From contig CABUSV010000006.1 of the NCBI GenBank assembly GCA_902494345.1, positions 49,208-113,207 of the forward strand: a DNA stretch of 64,000 nt, written 5' to 3'. A program made the position numbers and the translations under genes. The DNA is from an uncultured Collinsella sp. (GTDB taxonomy: Bacteria; Actinomycetota; Coriobacteriia; Coriobacteriales; Coriobacteriaceae). Under the pieces are notes generated by a model. The model saw only the letters and a list, made by a program, of their open reading frames with translations. It was not told the origin of the DNA and ran no database searches. Of this stretch, positions 43,236-52,506 are shown piece by piece (the first letter of the stretch is position 1; each line of letters starts with the position of its first letter).

Positions 43236-44402
43236 ATGTTTAGCATCAACAACGTACTTAACCGCAGGAGTTTTTTGGCTGGCGCTGCGGCGCTCGGTAG
43301 CACCGCGGCACTCGCTGGTTGCTCGTCGGGTGGCTCGGACGGCGGCTCCGCCGATGACGGCAAGACCTTCAAGATCGGTGTCATCGGCCCTCTGACCGGC
43401 GCCGCGGCAACCTATGGCGTTTCGGCCGAGAAGGGTGCCAAGCTCGCCGCCAAGGATTTCTCGACCAAGGACCTCAAACTCTCGCTTAAGTCCGAGGATG
43501 ACGTCGCTGACGGCGAGAAGGCCATCAACGCCTTCAATACCTTGTGCGACTGGGGCATGCAGGCGCTCGTCGGCCCCGTTACCACCGGTGCCGCCGTCGC
43601 CGTCTCGGGCGAGATCGCCGACGATATGCTCATGGTCACGCCCTCGGCCTCGTCTCTCGACGTCACCAAGGACAAGACCACGGTTTTCCAGGTTTGCTTC
43701 ACCGATCCCACCATGGGCGCCAGCGCCGCAAAGTTCTTGGCCGAGAAGTACGCGGATGCCAAGATCGCCCTGTTCTACAACTCCGGCGATACGTATAGCT
43801 CGGGCGTTGCCGACGCTTTTGCCGAGCAGGCCAAGGCGTCCAAGCTCGACATCGTCGATACCGAGACCTTTAAGGACGACTCTTCCACGAGCTTTACCAA
43901 CCAGCTCACCAAGGCCAAGGAGGCCGGCGCCACGCTCATCTTTGCGCCGATCTACTACACGCCGGCGTCCGTTTTGCTCAAGAACGCCAAGGACATGGGC
44001 TACGATATGACCCTCATGGGTACCGACGGCATGGACGGCCTGCTTTCTGTGGAAGGCTTCGATACCTCTCTTGCCGAGGGCGTACTGCTCATGACCCCGT
44101 TTTCGGCTGACGATGAGAAGAATGCCGACTTCGTCAAGGCCTATAAGGATGCCTACGACGAGACGCCCAACCAGTTTGCCGCCGACGCTTACGATTGCGT
44201 CCACGCCATCGCCGAGGCCATCGATAGGGCGGGGATTGACATTTCGGCCGACGGTGCCGACATTGCCGGCGACCTTGCCAAGGCCATGCGCAAGATCAAG
44301 ATCGAGGGCCTGACAGGCGAGCTGACGTGGAATGACGAGGGCCAGGTCGAAAAGCCCGCCACAGCCTATGTGATCCAGGACGGCAAGTACATCGCCGCCT
44401 AA
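43236..44402 (+). CDS. Branched-chain amino acid ABC transporter, binding lipoprotein 1 (LivJ/K)
   Basis: The 388-residue periplasmic-binding protein-like lipoprotein starts with RRSFLAGAAALGSTAALAGC, a twin-arginine-like signal with lipobox LAGC (Cys near residue 29). The Peripla_BP_6 body has KIGVIGPLTGAAATYG and IYYTPASVLLKNAKDMGYD. It is a close paralogue of the next gene, which differs mostly in the N-terminus and in the last third. AAAAGGGGG precedes the ATG; the open frame from 43053 is not coding. It heads the transporter cluster, but a 271-bp gap separates it from the second copy. Confidence 0.92.
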   Translation: MFSINNVLNRRSFLAGAAALGSTAALAGCSSGGSDGGSADDGKTFKIGVIGPLTGAAATYGVSAEKGAKLAAKDFSTKDLKLSLKSEDDVADGEKAINAFNTLCDWGMQALVGPVTTGAAVAVSGEIADDMLMVTPSASSLDVTKDKTTVFQVCFTDPTMGASAAKFLAEKYADAKIALFYNSGDTYSSGVADAFAEQAKASKLDIVDTETFKDDSSTSFTNQLTKAKEAGATLIFAPIYYTPASVLLKNAKDMGYDMTLMGTDGMDGLLSVEGFDTSLAEGVLLMTPFSADDEKNADFVKAYKDAYDETPNQFAADAYDCVHAIAEAIDRAGIDISADGADIAGDLAKAMRKIKIEGLTGELTWNDEGQVEKPATAYVIQDGKYIAA

Positions 44403-44673
44403 GTGCGCATAAAGCGCGACCGGTGAGGCCGTTTTATTCAGGGCAGGGACGCCTGTAACAGAACGGAAACATTACTTTCACACAATAAAGTGGCATTACT
44501 GCATAAAGTAATAGAAATACGCAGAATTATGGATAAATGGACAAATCCAAAGAAAAGTTGAAATAATCTCCACTTTCCTTAACTAAAGCGTCTAGTATTT
44601 TGCGAACGCCGAACACGGCGAAGGATGGCCTGTCGGGTAACCGAAACCCGACGAGATTTGAGAGGAGAGCCGC

Positions 44674-45861
44674 ATGTCGAGCCTCACCGGTAAGTCATTG
44701 AACCCTGTTATGAATCGCAGGAGCGTTATCGCGAGCGCAGCAGGTCTGGGGGCGATGTCCATTCTAGCTGGTTGCTCCTCCAACGGCGGCGACAGCGGTT
44801 CCGCTTCAAGCGACGCTTCGTTTAAGATCGGTACCATCGGCCCGCTGACCGGCGCCAACGCGTCCTACGGCAAGTCCGTTACCCAGGGTGTCGAGCTTGG
44901 CTGCAAGGATTTCTCGACCAAGGAGCTGCCGCTTGCCAGCAAGGCCGAGGATGACCAGGCCGACGGCGAGAAGGCCGTCAACGCCTTCAACACCCTGCTC
45001 GACTGGGGCATGCAGGCCCTCGTCGGCCCGACCACCACGGGTGCGTCGGTTGCCGTTGCCGCCGAGTGCGGTAACGACCCCAAGACGTTCATGATCACCC
45101 CGTCCGCGTCCTCCGAGGACGTCACCGACGGCAAGGATTGCGTCTTCCAGGTTTGCTTCACCGACCCCAACCAGGGTGTCAACGCTGCCAAGTTCCTGGC
45201 GCAGAAGTATGCGGACGAGAAGTTCGTGCTGTTCTATAACTCCGGCGACGCCTATTCTTCGGGCATCGCAGATTCCTTTAAGGCCCAGGCCGCTGAGTCC
45301 AAGCTCGAGATTGTTGACGAGGAGACCTTTAAGGACGACTCCGCCACGAGCTTTACCAACCAGCTGACCAAGGCCAAGCAGGCCGGCGCCACCATGATCT
45401 TTGCGCCGATCTACTACACGCCGGCGTCCGTCCTGCTCAAGAACGCCAAGGACATGGGCTACGACGTCAAGATGATGGGCTGCGACGGCATGGACGGCAT
45501 CCTGGGCGTTGAGGGCTTCGATACCTCTCTTGCTGAGGGTCTGCTGCTCATGACCCCGTTCTCCGCCGACGACGAGAAGAACGCCGACTTCGTTAACGCC
45601 TACAAGGATAAGTACGGCGATACCCCCGACCAGTTTGCCGCCGACGCCTACGACGGCGTGCACGCGGTGGCCGAGGCCGTCAAGGAGGCCGGTCTTGGTG
45701 TCGACGCCGATCCGACCGAGGTCGCCGAGAAGCTGTCCAAGGCTATGCTCAAGATTACCGTTGACGGTCTGACCGGCAAGCTCACCTGGAACGATAAGGG
45801 CCAGGTCCAGAAGGAGCCCACGGCGTACGTCATCACCGACGGCAAGTACGTGCAGGCCTAA
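44674..45861 (+). CDS. Branched-chain amino acid ABC transporter, binding lipoprotein 2 (LivJ/K)
   Basis: The 395-residue lipoprotein has a signal with NRRSVIASAAGLGAMSILAGC and lipobox LAGC, then the Peripla_BP_6 fold (IGTIGPLTGANASYGKS). Large blocks are identical to the upstream paralogue, so the pair arose by tandem duplication. Differing residues around the ligand cleft could change which amino acid is bound. GAGAGGAG precedes the ATG. The AT-rich 271 bp upstream give it its own promoter potential. A 12-bp hairpin follows the stop codon, before livH. Confidence 0.92.
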   Translation: MSSLTGKSLNPVMNRRSVIASAAGLGAMSILAGCSSNGGDSGSASSDASFKIGTIGPLTGANASYGKSVTQGVELGCKDFSTKELPLASKAEDDQADGEKAVNAFNTLLDWGMQALVGPTTTGASVAVAAECGNDPKTFMITPSASSEDVTDGKDCVFQVCFTDPNQGVNAAKFLAQKYADEKFVLFYNSGDAYSSGIADSFKAQAAESKLEIVDEETFKDDSATSFTNQLTKAKQAGATMIFAPIYYTPASVLLKNAKDMGYDVKMMGCDGMDGILGVEGFDTSLAEGLLLMTPFSADDEKNADFVNAYKDKYGDTPDQFAADAYDGVHAVAEAVKEAGLGVDADPTEVAEKLSKAMLKITVDGLTGKLTWNDKGQVQKEPTAYVITDGKYVQA

Positions 45862-45893
45862 TTGGCCGCCTTACATAGAGCGGTTTTGATCCC

Positions 45894-45923
45894 AAGCAGG
45901 GGAGGTTTTGGCCTTCCCTGCTT
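45894..45923 (+). promoter_or_regulatory. Intercistronic hairpin after the second binding lipoprotein gene
   Basis: A 12-bp stem with one G-T pair (45894-45905 with 45912-45923) and a 6-nt loop lies between the binding-protein gene and livH without a T-tract. Such hairpins often stabilise upstream mRNA so that binding protein exceeds permease. Confidence 0.45.
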
Positions 45924-45934
45924 GCTTGGTATCT

Positions 45935-45954
45935 AGGGACAGTGTAACGTCCCT
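45935..45954. repeat. Short AGGGAC/GTCCCT hairpin
   Basis: AGGGAC (45935-45940) pairs with GTCCCT (45949-45954) across an 8-nt loop, 46 bp upstream of livH. It shares the GGGAC core with the three long hairpins in this window but lacks the long outer arms. Confidence 0.4.
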
Positions 45955-46000
45955 GTTTCATACATTAACTGGAAACCTATTCGAAAGGGGGATGTGGAAC

Positions 46001-46882
46001 ATGACGGTCTTTATCCAATACCTGGTCAACGGCCTGTCCATGGGCAGCGTCTACGCCATCATCGCGTTGGGCTACACCATGGTCTACGGTATCGCCAAGA
46101 TGCTCAACTTCGCTCACGGCGATGTCATCATGGTCGGTGCCTATGTCTCGTTCTGCGCCACGTCGTATCTCGGCCTCCCGGGCTGGGCATCTGTAGTTCT
46201 CTCTTGTGTGGTCTGCACGGTTCTCGGTGTTCTCATTGAGGGTCTGGCCTATAAGCCGCTGCGCCAAGCAGGCCCGCTGGCCGTTCTGATCACGGCCATC
46301 GGCGTGTCTTACTTCCTGCAGAACGCCGCGCAGCTTCTGTGGGGCGCCACGCCCAAGAACTTCACTTCGCTCGTCACCTTCCCGGTGCCGGAGTTCTTGG
46401 CCAAGTTTAACGTAAGCGCCGTCTCGCTCGTCACCATCGTCGCCTGCCTGGTTATCATGGCCGGCCTGATGTTCTTTACAGGTAAGACCAAGATGGGCAA
46501 GGCCATGCGCGCTGTGTCCGAGGACAAGGCCGCCGCTCAGCTCATGGGCATCAACGTCAACCGCACCATCTCGATGACGTTCGCCATCGGCTCCGCCCTT
46601 GCCGCCATCGCCGGCGTGCTCCTGTGCTCCTACTCGCCGGTGTTGCAGCCCACCACGGGCGCCATGCCTGGCATCAAGGCCTTCGACGCTGCCGTTTTCG
46701 GCGGCATCGGCTCCATCCCCGGTGCCTTTGTCGGCGGTATTCTCATCGGCATCATCGAGGCGATGGCGCAGGCTTACATTTCCACGAGCCTTGCCAACTC
46801 CATCGTCTTTGGTGTTTTGATCATCGTCCTGCTCGTCAAGCCTGCCGGCCTCTTGGGCAAGTACGTTCCCGAGAAGGTATAG
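46001..46882 (+). CDS. livH: Branched-chain amino acid ABC transporter permease LivH
   Basis: The 293-residue inner membrane permease has eight or so helices and the LivH motif set: GSVYAIIALGYTMVYGI (residues 17-33), LNFAHGDVIMVGAY, and VFGGIGSIPGAFVGGILIG, the last containing the EAA-like coupling loop. The ATG at 46001 follows AAAGGGGG; an in-frame ATG at 45992 is too close to that site. Confidence 0.93.
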   Translation: MTVFIQYLVNGLSMGSVYAIIALGYTMVYGIAKMLNFAHGDVIMVGAYVSFCATSYLGLPGWASVVLSCVVCTVLGVLIEGLAYKPLRQAGPLAVLITAIGVSYFLQNAAQLLWGATPKNFTSLVTFPVPEFLAKFNVSAVSLVTIVACLVIMAGLMFFTGKTKMGKAMRAVSEDKAAAQLMGINVNRTISMTFAIGSALAAIAGVLLCSYSPVLQPTTGAMPGIKAFDAAVFGGIGSIPGAFVGGILIGIIEAMAQAYISTSLANSIVFGVLIIVLLVKPAGLLGKYVPEKV

Positions 46883-47971
46883 GTGAGCGTTATGAAGTTT
46901 CTTAAAGACAAGCAGACGCGTCACGACTTTGTCACGTACGCCATGTGCGTTGTGGCGTTCGCCATCGTCTTCTTTATGCAGTCTAACCACATGATCCCGC
47001 GCATGATCGCCGGTCAGTTGGTTCCCATCACGGCCTATATCGTCATGGCAATCTCCCTTAACCTCGTCGTCGGCATCGCGGGCGACTTGTCGCTGGGCCA
47101 CGCGGGCTTTATGAGCGTCGGTGCCTATACGGGCATCGTCACTGCCGTCGCGCTGGAGAGCACCGTTCCGTCCGATCCGATGCGTCTGATCATCAGCATT
47201 GTGGTCGGCGCTATCGCCGCTGCCATTCTGGGCTTCTTGATCGGTATCCCGGTCCTGCGCCTGAGCGGCGACTATCTGGCCATTGTGACCCTGGCTTTTG
47301 GCGAGATCATCAAAGAGGTCGTCACCTGCCTCATTGTGGGCGTCGATTCCCGCGGCCTGCATGTGATCTTTAACATCACGGGTAACTCCACGATCGACGA
47401 CCTGCACCTGCTCGAGGACGGCACCGCCATCATCAAAGGCGCGCAGGGCGCATCGGGCGTGTCGACCTATTCGACCTTCCTTGCCGGCGCAATTCTGGTT
47501 ATGGTCGCGCTCGTGATTGTGCTCAACCTGGTTCGCAGCCGTACCGGTCGTGCCATTATTGCCGTGCGCGACAACAAGATCGCTGCCGAGTCCGTGGGCA
47601 TCTCCGTTACCCAGTACCGCATGATCGCCTTCGTGGTTTCCGCTGCCCTCGCCGGTGCTGCCGGAGCCCTGTTCGGCGGTAACTTCTCGCAGCTTTCCGC
47701 CACTAAGTTCGACTTCAATACGTCCATCCTCATTCTGGTGTTCGTGGTCCTGGGCGGCCTGGGCAACATGCGCGGCTCCGTTATCGCCGCGGCGCTGCTC
47801 ACGGTGCTCCCCGAGCTGCTCCGTCAGTTCTCGGACTACCGCATGCTCATCTACGCCATCGTGTTGATTCTGGTCATGGTCTTTACCAACAACCCACAGC
47901 TCAAGGCGTTCTTCGCACGCATTAAGGACCGCTTTGCTTCCAAGAAGGAGGTGGCAGCCGATGCCCAGTAA
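46883..47971 (+). CDS. livM: Branched-chain amino acid ABC transporter permease LivM
   Basis: The 362-residue permease has about ten helices with LVVGIAGDLSLGHAGFMSVGAY (residues 55-76) and FVVLGGLGNMRGSVIAA, the LivM coupling region. The start is either GTG at 46883, directly after the livH stop codon, or ATG at 46892; both have a plausible GAAGG or AGGTG site. It overlaps livG by 11 bp. Confidence 0.92.
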   Translation: MSVMKFLKDKQTRHDFVTYAMCVVAFAIVFFMQSNHMIPRMIAGQLVPITAYIVMAISLNLVVGIAGDLSLGHAGFMSVGAYTGIVTAVALESTVPSDPMRLIISIVVGAIAAAILGFLIGIPVLRLSGDYLAIVTLAFGEIIKEVVTCLIVGVDSRGLHVIFNITGNSTIDDLHLLEDGTAIIKGAQGASGVSTYSTFLAGAILVMVALVIVLNLVRSRTGRAIIAVRDNKIAAESVGISVTQYRMIAFVVSAALAGAAGALFGGNFSQLSATKFDFNTSILILVFVVLGGLGNMRGSVIAAALLTVLPELLRQFSDYRMLIYAIVLILVMVFTNNPQLKAFFARIKDRFASKKEVAADAQ

Positions 47972-48821
47972 GTTTGAGTTCAACAAGGGCAAGATGGTCC
48001 CGTATCCTTCTGGCGCCATCGTTCCCGACCGCGACCTGGGTCAGCGCCCGGCACTCGAGTGCATCCACCTGGGCATTGAGTTCGGTGGCCTTAAGGCAGT
48101 CGACGACTTTAGCCTGACTATCGGCAAGACCGAGATCGCCGGTCTGATCGGCCCCAACGGTGCCGGTAAGACCACGGTCTTCAACCTGCTCACCAAGGTG
48201 TATCAGCCCACGCACGGCACCATCCTACTCGACGGTGAGGACACCTCGGGCAAGTCGGTCTATCAGGTCAACCGCATGGGTATTGCCCGTACATTCCAGA
48301 ACATTCGCCTGTTCAACACCATGACGGTGGAGGACAACGTCAAGGTCGGTCTGCACAATCAGGAGCGCTACTCCGGTTTTGAGGGCGTGCTGCGCCTGCC
48401 GACGTACTGGAAGCACGAGAAGGCTGCTCACGAACGCGCCATGGAGCTGCTGTCCATCTTTGATATGGAGCATCTGGCAAACGAGCAGGCCGGATCGCTG
48501 CCTTACGGCGCTCAGCGTCGTCTGGAGATCGTCCGCGCGCTTGCCACCAACCCCAAACTGCTGCTGCTCGACGAGCCTGCCGCAGGCATGAACCCGTCCG
48601 AGACCGCCGAGCTCATGGAGAACATCGTTAAGATTCGCGACACCTTTGGTATTGCCATCATGCTTATTGAGCACGACATGTCGCTCGTCATGAATATTTG
48701 CGAGGGTATCTGCGTGCTTAACTTTGGTAAGGTCATCGCCAAGGGCACGGCCGAGGAAATCCAGAACAACGACGCCGTTATCGAGGCGTATCTGGGCAAG
48801 CAGGATAAGGGGGAGAACTAA
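47961..48821 (+). CDS. livG: Branched-chain amino acid ABC transporter ATPase LivG
   Basis: The 286-residue ATPase has Walker A GPNGAGKTT (about residues 62-70), the Q-loop in ARTFQNIRLF, LPYGAQRRLEIVRAL as signature motif (usually SGGQ or SYGQ type) and Walker B LLLLDEPAAGMNP. The first 30 residues are an extension before the ABC fold. AAGGAGG lies 9 bp before the ATG at 47961. It follows livM and precedes livF by one base. Confidence 0.93.
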   Translation: MPSKFEFNKGKMVPYPSGAIVPDRDLGQRPALECIHLGIEFGGLKAVDDFSLTIGKTEIAGLIGPNGAGKTTVFNLLTKVYQPTHGTILLDGEDTSGKSVYQVNRMGIARTFQNIRLFNTMTVEDNVKVGLHNQERYSGFEGVLRLPTYWKHEKAAHERAMELLSIFDMEHLANEQAGSLPYGAQRRLEIVRALATNPKLLLLDEPAAGMNPSETAELMENIVKIRDTFGIAIMLIEHDMSLVMNICEGICVLNFGKVIAKGTAEEIQNNDAVIEAYLGKQDKGEN

Positions 48822-49535
48822 ATGGCAGAGCCGATGCTTTCCGTCTACAACATCAACGTCTGGTACGGCGCCATCCACGCCATCAAGGACATCTCCTTTA
48901 ACGTTAACGAGGGCGAGATCGTGGCCTTGATTGGTGCCAACGGTGCCGGCAAGTCCACAACGCTCAAGACCGTCTCGGGCCTGCTGCGCTCCAAGACCGG
49001 CTCCATCAAGTTTATGGGCGAGGACATTACGCATACGCCCGCTGATAAGCTGGTTGGTAAGGGCCTGGCTCAGGTTCCCGAGGGTCGTCGCGCCTTTTTG
49101 CAGATGACGGTTGAGGAGAACCTGGAGATGGGTGCCTATACGCAGCCCAAGTCCACGGTGGCTCCGGGCCTGGAGCGCGTCTACGAGCAGTTCCCGCGCC
49201 TGAAGGAACGTCGTCGCCAGGTCGCCGGCACCCTTTCAGGCGGCGAGCAGCAGATGCTCGTTATGGGGCGCGCCCTTATGAGTAACCCCAAACTGCTTAT
49301 GCTCGACGAACCTTCCATGGGTCTGGCACCGATTCTGATCGAACAGATCTTCCAGATTGTCGAGGACCTGCACAAGGCTGGCACCACGGTGCTTCTGGTC
49401 GAGCAAAACGCGCAGATGGCGCTTTCCATCGCCACACGCGGTTACGTGCTCGAGACCGGCAAGATCACCATGACCGGCACCGGCCAAGAGCTCCTGCACG
49501 ACGACAACGTCCGCAAAGCCTACCTCGGAGGCTAA
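48822..49535 (+). CDS. livF: Branched-chain amino acid ABC transporter ATPase LivF
   Basis: The 237-residue ATPase has Walker A GANGAGKST (about residues 38-46), VPEGRRAF, the signature LSGGEQQML and Walker B LLMLDEPSMGLAP, exactly the LivF pattern. The ATG follows AAGGGGGAG. It closes the operon and a strong terminator follows 10 bp after the stop codon. Confidence 0.95.
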   Translation: MAEPMLSVYNINVWYGAIHAIKDISFNVNEGEIVALIGANGAGKSTTLKTVSGLLRSKTGSIKFMGEDITHTPADKLVGKGLAQVPEGRRAFLQMTVEENLEMGAYTQPKSTVAPGLERVYEQFPRLKERRRQVAGTLSGGEQQMLVMGRALMSNPKLLMLDEPSMGLAPILIEQIFQIVEDLHKAGTTVLLVEQNAQMALSIATRGYVLETGKITMTGTGQELLHDDNVRKAYLGG

Positions 49536-49545
49536 CCCACCTAAC

Positions 49546-49583
49546 AAAAGGGGCGCTGACTATCTCAGTCAGCGCCCCTTTTT
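49546..49583 (+). terminator. Terminator of the liv operon
   Basis: A 16-bp perfect stem (49546-49561 with 49567-49582) with a 5-nt loop ends in TTTTT. Confidence 0.92.
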
Positions 49584-49652
49584 AAGTTGCGGTGAAATAG
49601 GGACTGAATACGGGCTCCAGAGGCCAAAAGAGTCCCTATTCCACCGCAACTT
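49584..49652. repeat. Long hairpin, GGGAC-core family (copy 3)
   Basis: A 22-bp inverted repeat with one mismatch (49584-49605 with 49631-49652) encloses a 25-nt loop. The inner part reads AAATAGGGACT. It lies directly after the liv terminator, in the gap before cutC. Confidence 0.75.
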
Positions 49653-49710
49653 CATGGGGATGTGTGACAATGCCCGTCGGAAAACATCTGCTGTCTTTGG
49701 GGGTCTATCT

Positions 49711-50388
49711 ATGCTGTACGAGTTTTGTGCCGAGAACTTTGAGCGGGTGCCGGCGGCTATCGATGCCGGTGCAAGGCGTATCGAGCTGTGCGACAACCTT
49801 GCCGTTGGTGGCACCACGCCTTCTGCCGGCGTTATCAGCGCTACAGTCAGCTATGCTCACGAGCATGACGCGCGAGTGATGTGCATGATTCGCCCGCGTG
49901 GCGGTGACTTTCATTACAACCAAGACGAGCTGCGCATGATGGAGATGGACCTGGGCCTTGCCGTAAGCGCCGGCGTTGACGGCTTGGTCTTTGGCTGCTG
50001 CAAGCCCTGCGCTGGCGGATGGGCGCTCGACGAGCTTACGTTGGGCGCCCTCGTGATGGCCGCGGGCTGCGCGACCGAGGAATGCAAGCGTGAGCCCATC
50101 GACATCACCTTCCACATGGCGTTTGACCAGCTCTCGCCCGAGGCTCAGCTCGACGCGATTGACACACTCGCCGACTGCGGCATCACACGCATCCTGACGC
50201 ACGGCGGTGCCGCCGGCACGCCGATCGAGGACAACCTGGAGCATCTGTCGCGTCTTATCGAGTGTGCGGGCGACCGCTTGACCATCCTTCCCGGCGGCGG
50301 CATTTCCACGGCCAACCGCGATACCGTGGCGGCGGCACTGGGCGTCTCCGAGCTCCATGGCACAAGGATCGTACCGCTGGAGGTGTAG
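49711..50388 (+). CDS. cutC: CutC family protein
   Basis: The 225-residue TIM-barrel protein starts MLYEFCAENF and has GARRIELCDNLAVGGTTPS (residues 21-39), VMCMIRPRGGDFHYN and LTHGGAAGTPIEDN, all CutC signatures. CutC was linked to copper tolerance, but its biochemical role remains uncertain. GGGGGT lies before the ATG at 49711. It ends 3 bp before the GalT-like gene and is likely co-transcribed with it. Confidence 0.92.
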   Translation: MLYEFCAENFERVPAAIDAGARRIELCDNLAVGGTTPSAGVISATVSYAHEHDARVMCMIRPRGGDFHYNQDELRMMEMDLGLAVSAGVDGLVFGCCKPCAGGWALDELTLGALVMAAGCATEECKREPIDITFHMAFDQLSPEAQLDAIDTLADCGITRILTHGGAAGTPIEDNLEHLSRLIECAGDRLTILPGGGISTANRDTVAAALGVSELHGTRIVPLEV

Positions 50389-50391
50389 CCC

Positions 50392-51192
50392 GTGGCGCTT
50401 GTATTCGATGTTCAGCAGGCGAGCGGCAAGCCCGACGACAACCGTCGCCCCGGTACCGCGTGCCCCTTTTGCAACACGGAGGGGCTCACCGACATCATTC
50501 GCCGTGATGGCGATTGCATTTGGCTCGAGAATAAGTTCAAGACCCTGCGCGCCACCCGTCAAACCGTGCTGATCGAGTCGGCCGATCACGATGCCGACCT
50601 GGTGACCTATGAGCCGGATGAACTCCACCATGTGATGCGGTTTGCCCTGGGTTGCTGGCAGCAGATGATCGATTCACAGCAGTATCGCAGTGTGCTCATG
50701 TACAAGAACAAGGGTCCGCTCTCGGGCGGTAGTCTCGTTCATCCGCACATGCAGATTGTGGGTTTGGAGCAGGAAGACGGCTACACTTCGCTGACTTCTG
50801 CCAATTTCGAAGGCATCAATGTCTGGCAACAGGGGAGAATCTCGGTCAACATCTCAACCGAACCGATTATGGGGTTCTTTGAGGTCAATGTTTCAGCCCC
50901 GCAGGGAATCGCCGCCAGCGATGACACGAGAGACCAAGCCGAGGCGGATCTCTTCGCCGATGCGATCCAGGTAGCTCTGCGCTATATCCTGAACGAGCAC
51001 CACGGTGGTCGCGCAGAGTCGTACAACCTGTTCTTCTATCACCTGGGCGGTCGGACCATTGCCAAGGCGCTGCCGCGTTGGGTGGTTTCGCCCTACTTTG
51101 TCGGCTATCGTTTGGCCCAGGTCAATGCTGAGACCACGCTCGATGTCGATGCGGAGCGACTCCGCGCACATCTGGAGGCGCTCGCATCGTAA
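50392..51192 (+). CDS. DUF4931 GalT-like (HIT superfamily) protein
   Basis: The 266-residue protein has CPFCNTEG (residues 24-31), a zinc-site motif as in galactose-1-phosphate uridylyltransferases, and LVHPHMQIVG (about 115-124), the HxHxQ nucleotidyl-transfer motif. The body is shorter than GalT and matches DUF4931 proteins. A role in sugar-nucleotide metabolism is likely but the substrate is unknown. It starts with GTG 3 bp after the cutC stop. Confidence 0.83.
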   Translation: MALVFDVQQASGKPDDNRRPGTACPFCNTEGLTDIIRRDGDCIWLENKFKTLRATRQTVLIESADHDADLVTYEPDELHHVMRFALGCWQQMIDSQQYRSVLMYKNKGPLSGGSLVHPHMQIVGLEQEDGYTSLTSANFEGINVWQQGRISVNISTEPIMGFFEVNVSAPQGIAASDDTRDQAEADLFADAIQVALRYILNEHHGGRAESYNLFFYHLGGRTIAKALPRWVVSPYFVGYRLAQVNAETTLDVDAERLRAHLEALAS

Positions 51193-51219
51193 AGTGAGCG
51201 CCCGCACACTGCGGACGGT

Positions 51220-52218
51220 TTAGCGCGCCATTGCATCGCGGCCGGCCTCGACACGCTTGCGCTGAGCGGCGCGCTCCTCGCCGGTCAGACGCTCAAAGAG
51301 GTGCCCGATAAGCGAGGCGAGCACCTGCTGAAACAACGTTCCGCACATGACGGGAAACACGACTTCGCCCGGAAAGTATTGCGTGGCGATGACGGCGCCC
51401 GAAGAGATGTTACGCATGCCGCAGGTAAAGCACATGGTAGTCGTCTCGCTATATGGCAGATGCAGCGCACGGGCGACCAGAAAACCGACGACAAAGCCGC
51501 TGATGGCGAAGGTCAAAATAAAGAGAGCGACTTCCAGGCGCACCGCGTTCATGTGCAGCACGTATTCGCTCATGGCGGTGGAGTTGGAGGCGATAACGCC
51601 CATCATCATGAACTTGCAGGCGGGCGAGAGCGCGGGGGAGAGCTTCTCGTGTCCCCATCCACGCGTGAGCTCGTTGATCATGATGCCGAGCACGGCGGGG
51701 ATGGCGATCATAAAGGCCATGTCCTGCATCATGCTCGGCACATCGATCGAGACGGTGGCACCCAGCAAGAGCTTCAGCGTGAGCGGAATCGTCACAGGCG
51801 AGATAACCGAGGACGTCAGGATAATGGTGAGCGCGAGCGGGCCGTTGCCGCCGAACATGCTAATCCACATAAAGGCAGTGACCGCCACGGGTACGCTGTA
51901 CTCGAGCACGATGCCGCAGACAAGGTTGGGATTGGAGCCAAAGAACAGCGATCCCATGGCATAGGCTGCTATGGGAATGAGCACCGCCGAGACGAGCAGC
52001 GCCAAAATCAGGTGCAGCGGACGGCGGAACACCTCAGCTACCTGGTGGAAGGTGTTGCTGAGCGCACCTTGGAACGTCATAAAGGCGAAGAGGGCGGGAA
52101 CGATGGGTTTGAGTACGCCGATCTGATGGGGAAAGAGCACGCCGAGCGCCACGCAAATCGGAACGATGACCTGCATATGCCCCGCGAGGAACTTTCCCAG
52201 TCCAGCCCATTGCTTCAT
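51220..52218 (-). CDS. Bile acid:sodium symporter (BASS) family transporter
   Basis: The 332-residue protein has nine to ten hydrophobic segments and BASS features: FAFMTFQGALSNTF (about residues 43-56), PVAVTAFMWISMFGGNGPLAL, and GMRNISSGAVIATQYFP, the conserved crossover region. Substrates of bacterial members range from bile acids to pantoate; this one cannot be assigned. It is convergent with the cutC pair and divergent from recJ. Confidence 0.87.
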   Translation of the reverse strand: MKQWAGLGKFLAGHMQVIVPICVALGVLFPHQIGVLKPIVPALFAFMTFQGALSNTFHQVAEVFRRPLHLILALLVSAVLIPIAAYAMGSLFFGSNPNLVCGIVLEYSVPVAVTAFMWISMFGGNGPLALTIILTSSVISPVTIPLTLKLLLGATVSIDVPSMMQDMAFMIAIPAVLGIMINELTRGWGHEKLSPALSPACKFMMMGVIASNSTAMSEYVLHMNAVRLEVALFILTFAISGFVVGFLVARALHLPYSETTTMCFTCGMRNISSGAVIATQYFPGEVVFPVMCGTLFQQVLASLIGHLFERLTGEERAAQRKRVEAGRDAMAR

Positions 52219-52440
52219 ATGCCCCGTGACTCCCTTTATCCGCGAACTCGTTTGTATGGATATGCTAGACGCTCGTATGTGTCTGTGCGGCTGAAACGCT
52301 CGATTATTTCGAGGGTATTACCGTCATCGTTTACCGAAACCGCGGCGCGCTGCGAGGTTCTGCGTCCGTGCCGCACGGTATAATAAATCCGTTCAACAGA
52401 TCTGCCTGCCGAAGCGGGCATACACAGAGGACTCATCGCT

Positions 52441-52506
52441 ATGAACCGTGAGAGGTATCGCGGCGACCTGCCCCTATCGGGGGTGGGCGCCTATGTCATC
52501 GCTTAA
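52441..52506 (+). CDS. Putative 21-residue leader peptide before recJ
   Basis: ATG at 52441, with AGAGGA about 9 bp upstream, opens a 21-codon frame ending in TAA at 52504-52506. It overlaps the recJ start (52493) by 14 bp in another frame. The peptide (MNRERYRGDLPLSG and on) has no recognised motif. CCCC-TATC-GGGG within it contains the recJ ribosome binding site. This layout would suit translational coupling, but the frame is short and could be chance. Confidence 0.35.
   Translation: MNRERYRGDLPLSGVGAYVIA

Noticed and set aside
45977..48019. A 680-codon minus-strand frame rich in His, Asp, Gly and Glu.
   Set aside because: It lies antisense to livH, livM and the start of livG, which are certain. 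The composition is typical of a shadow frame.
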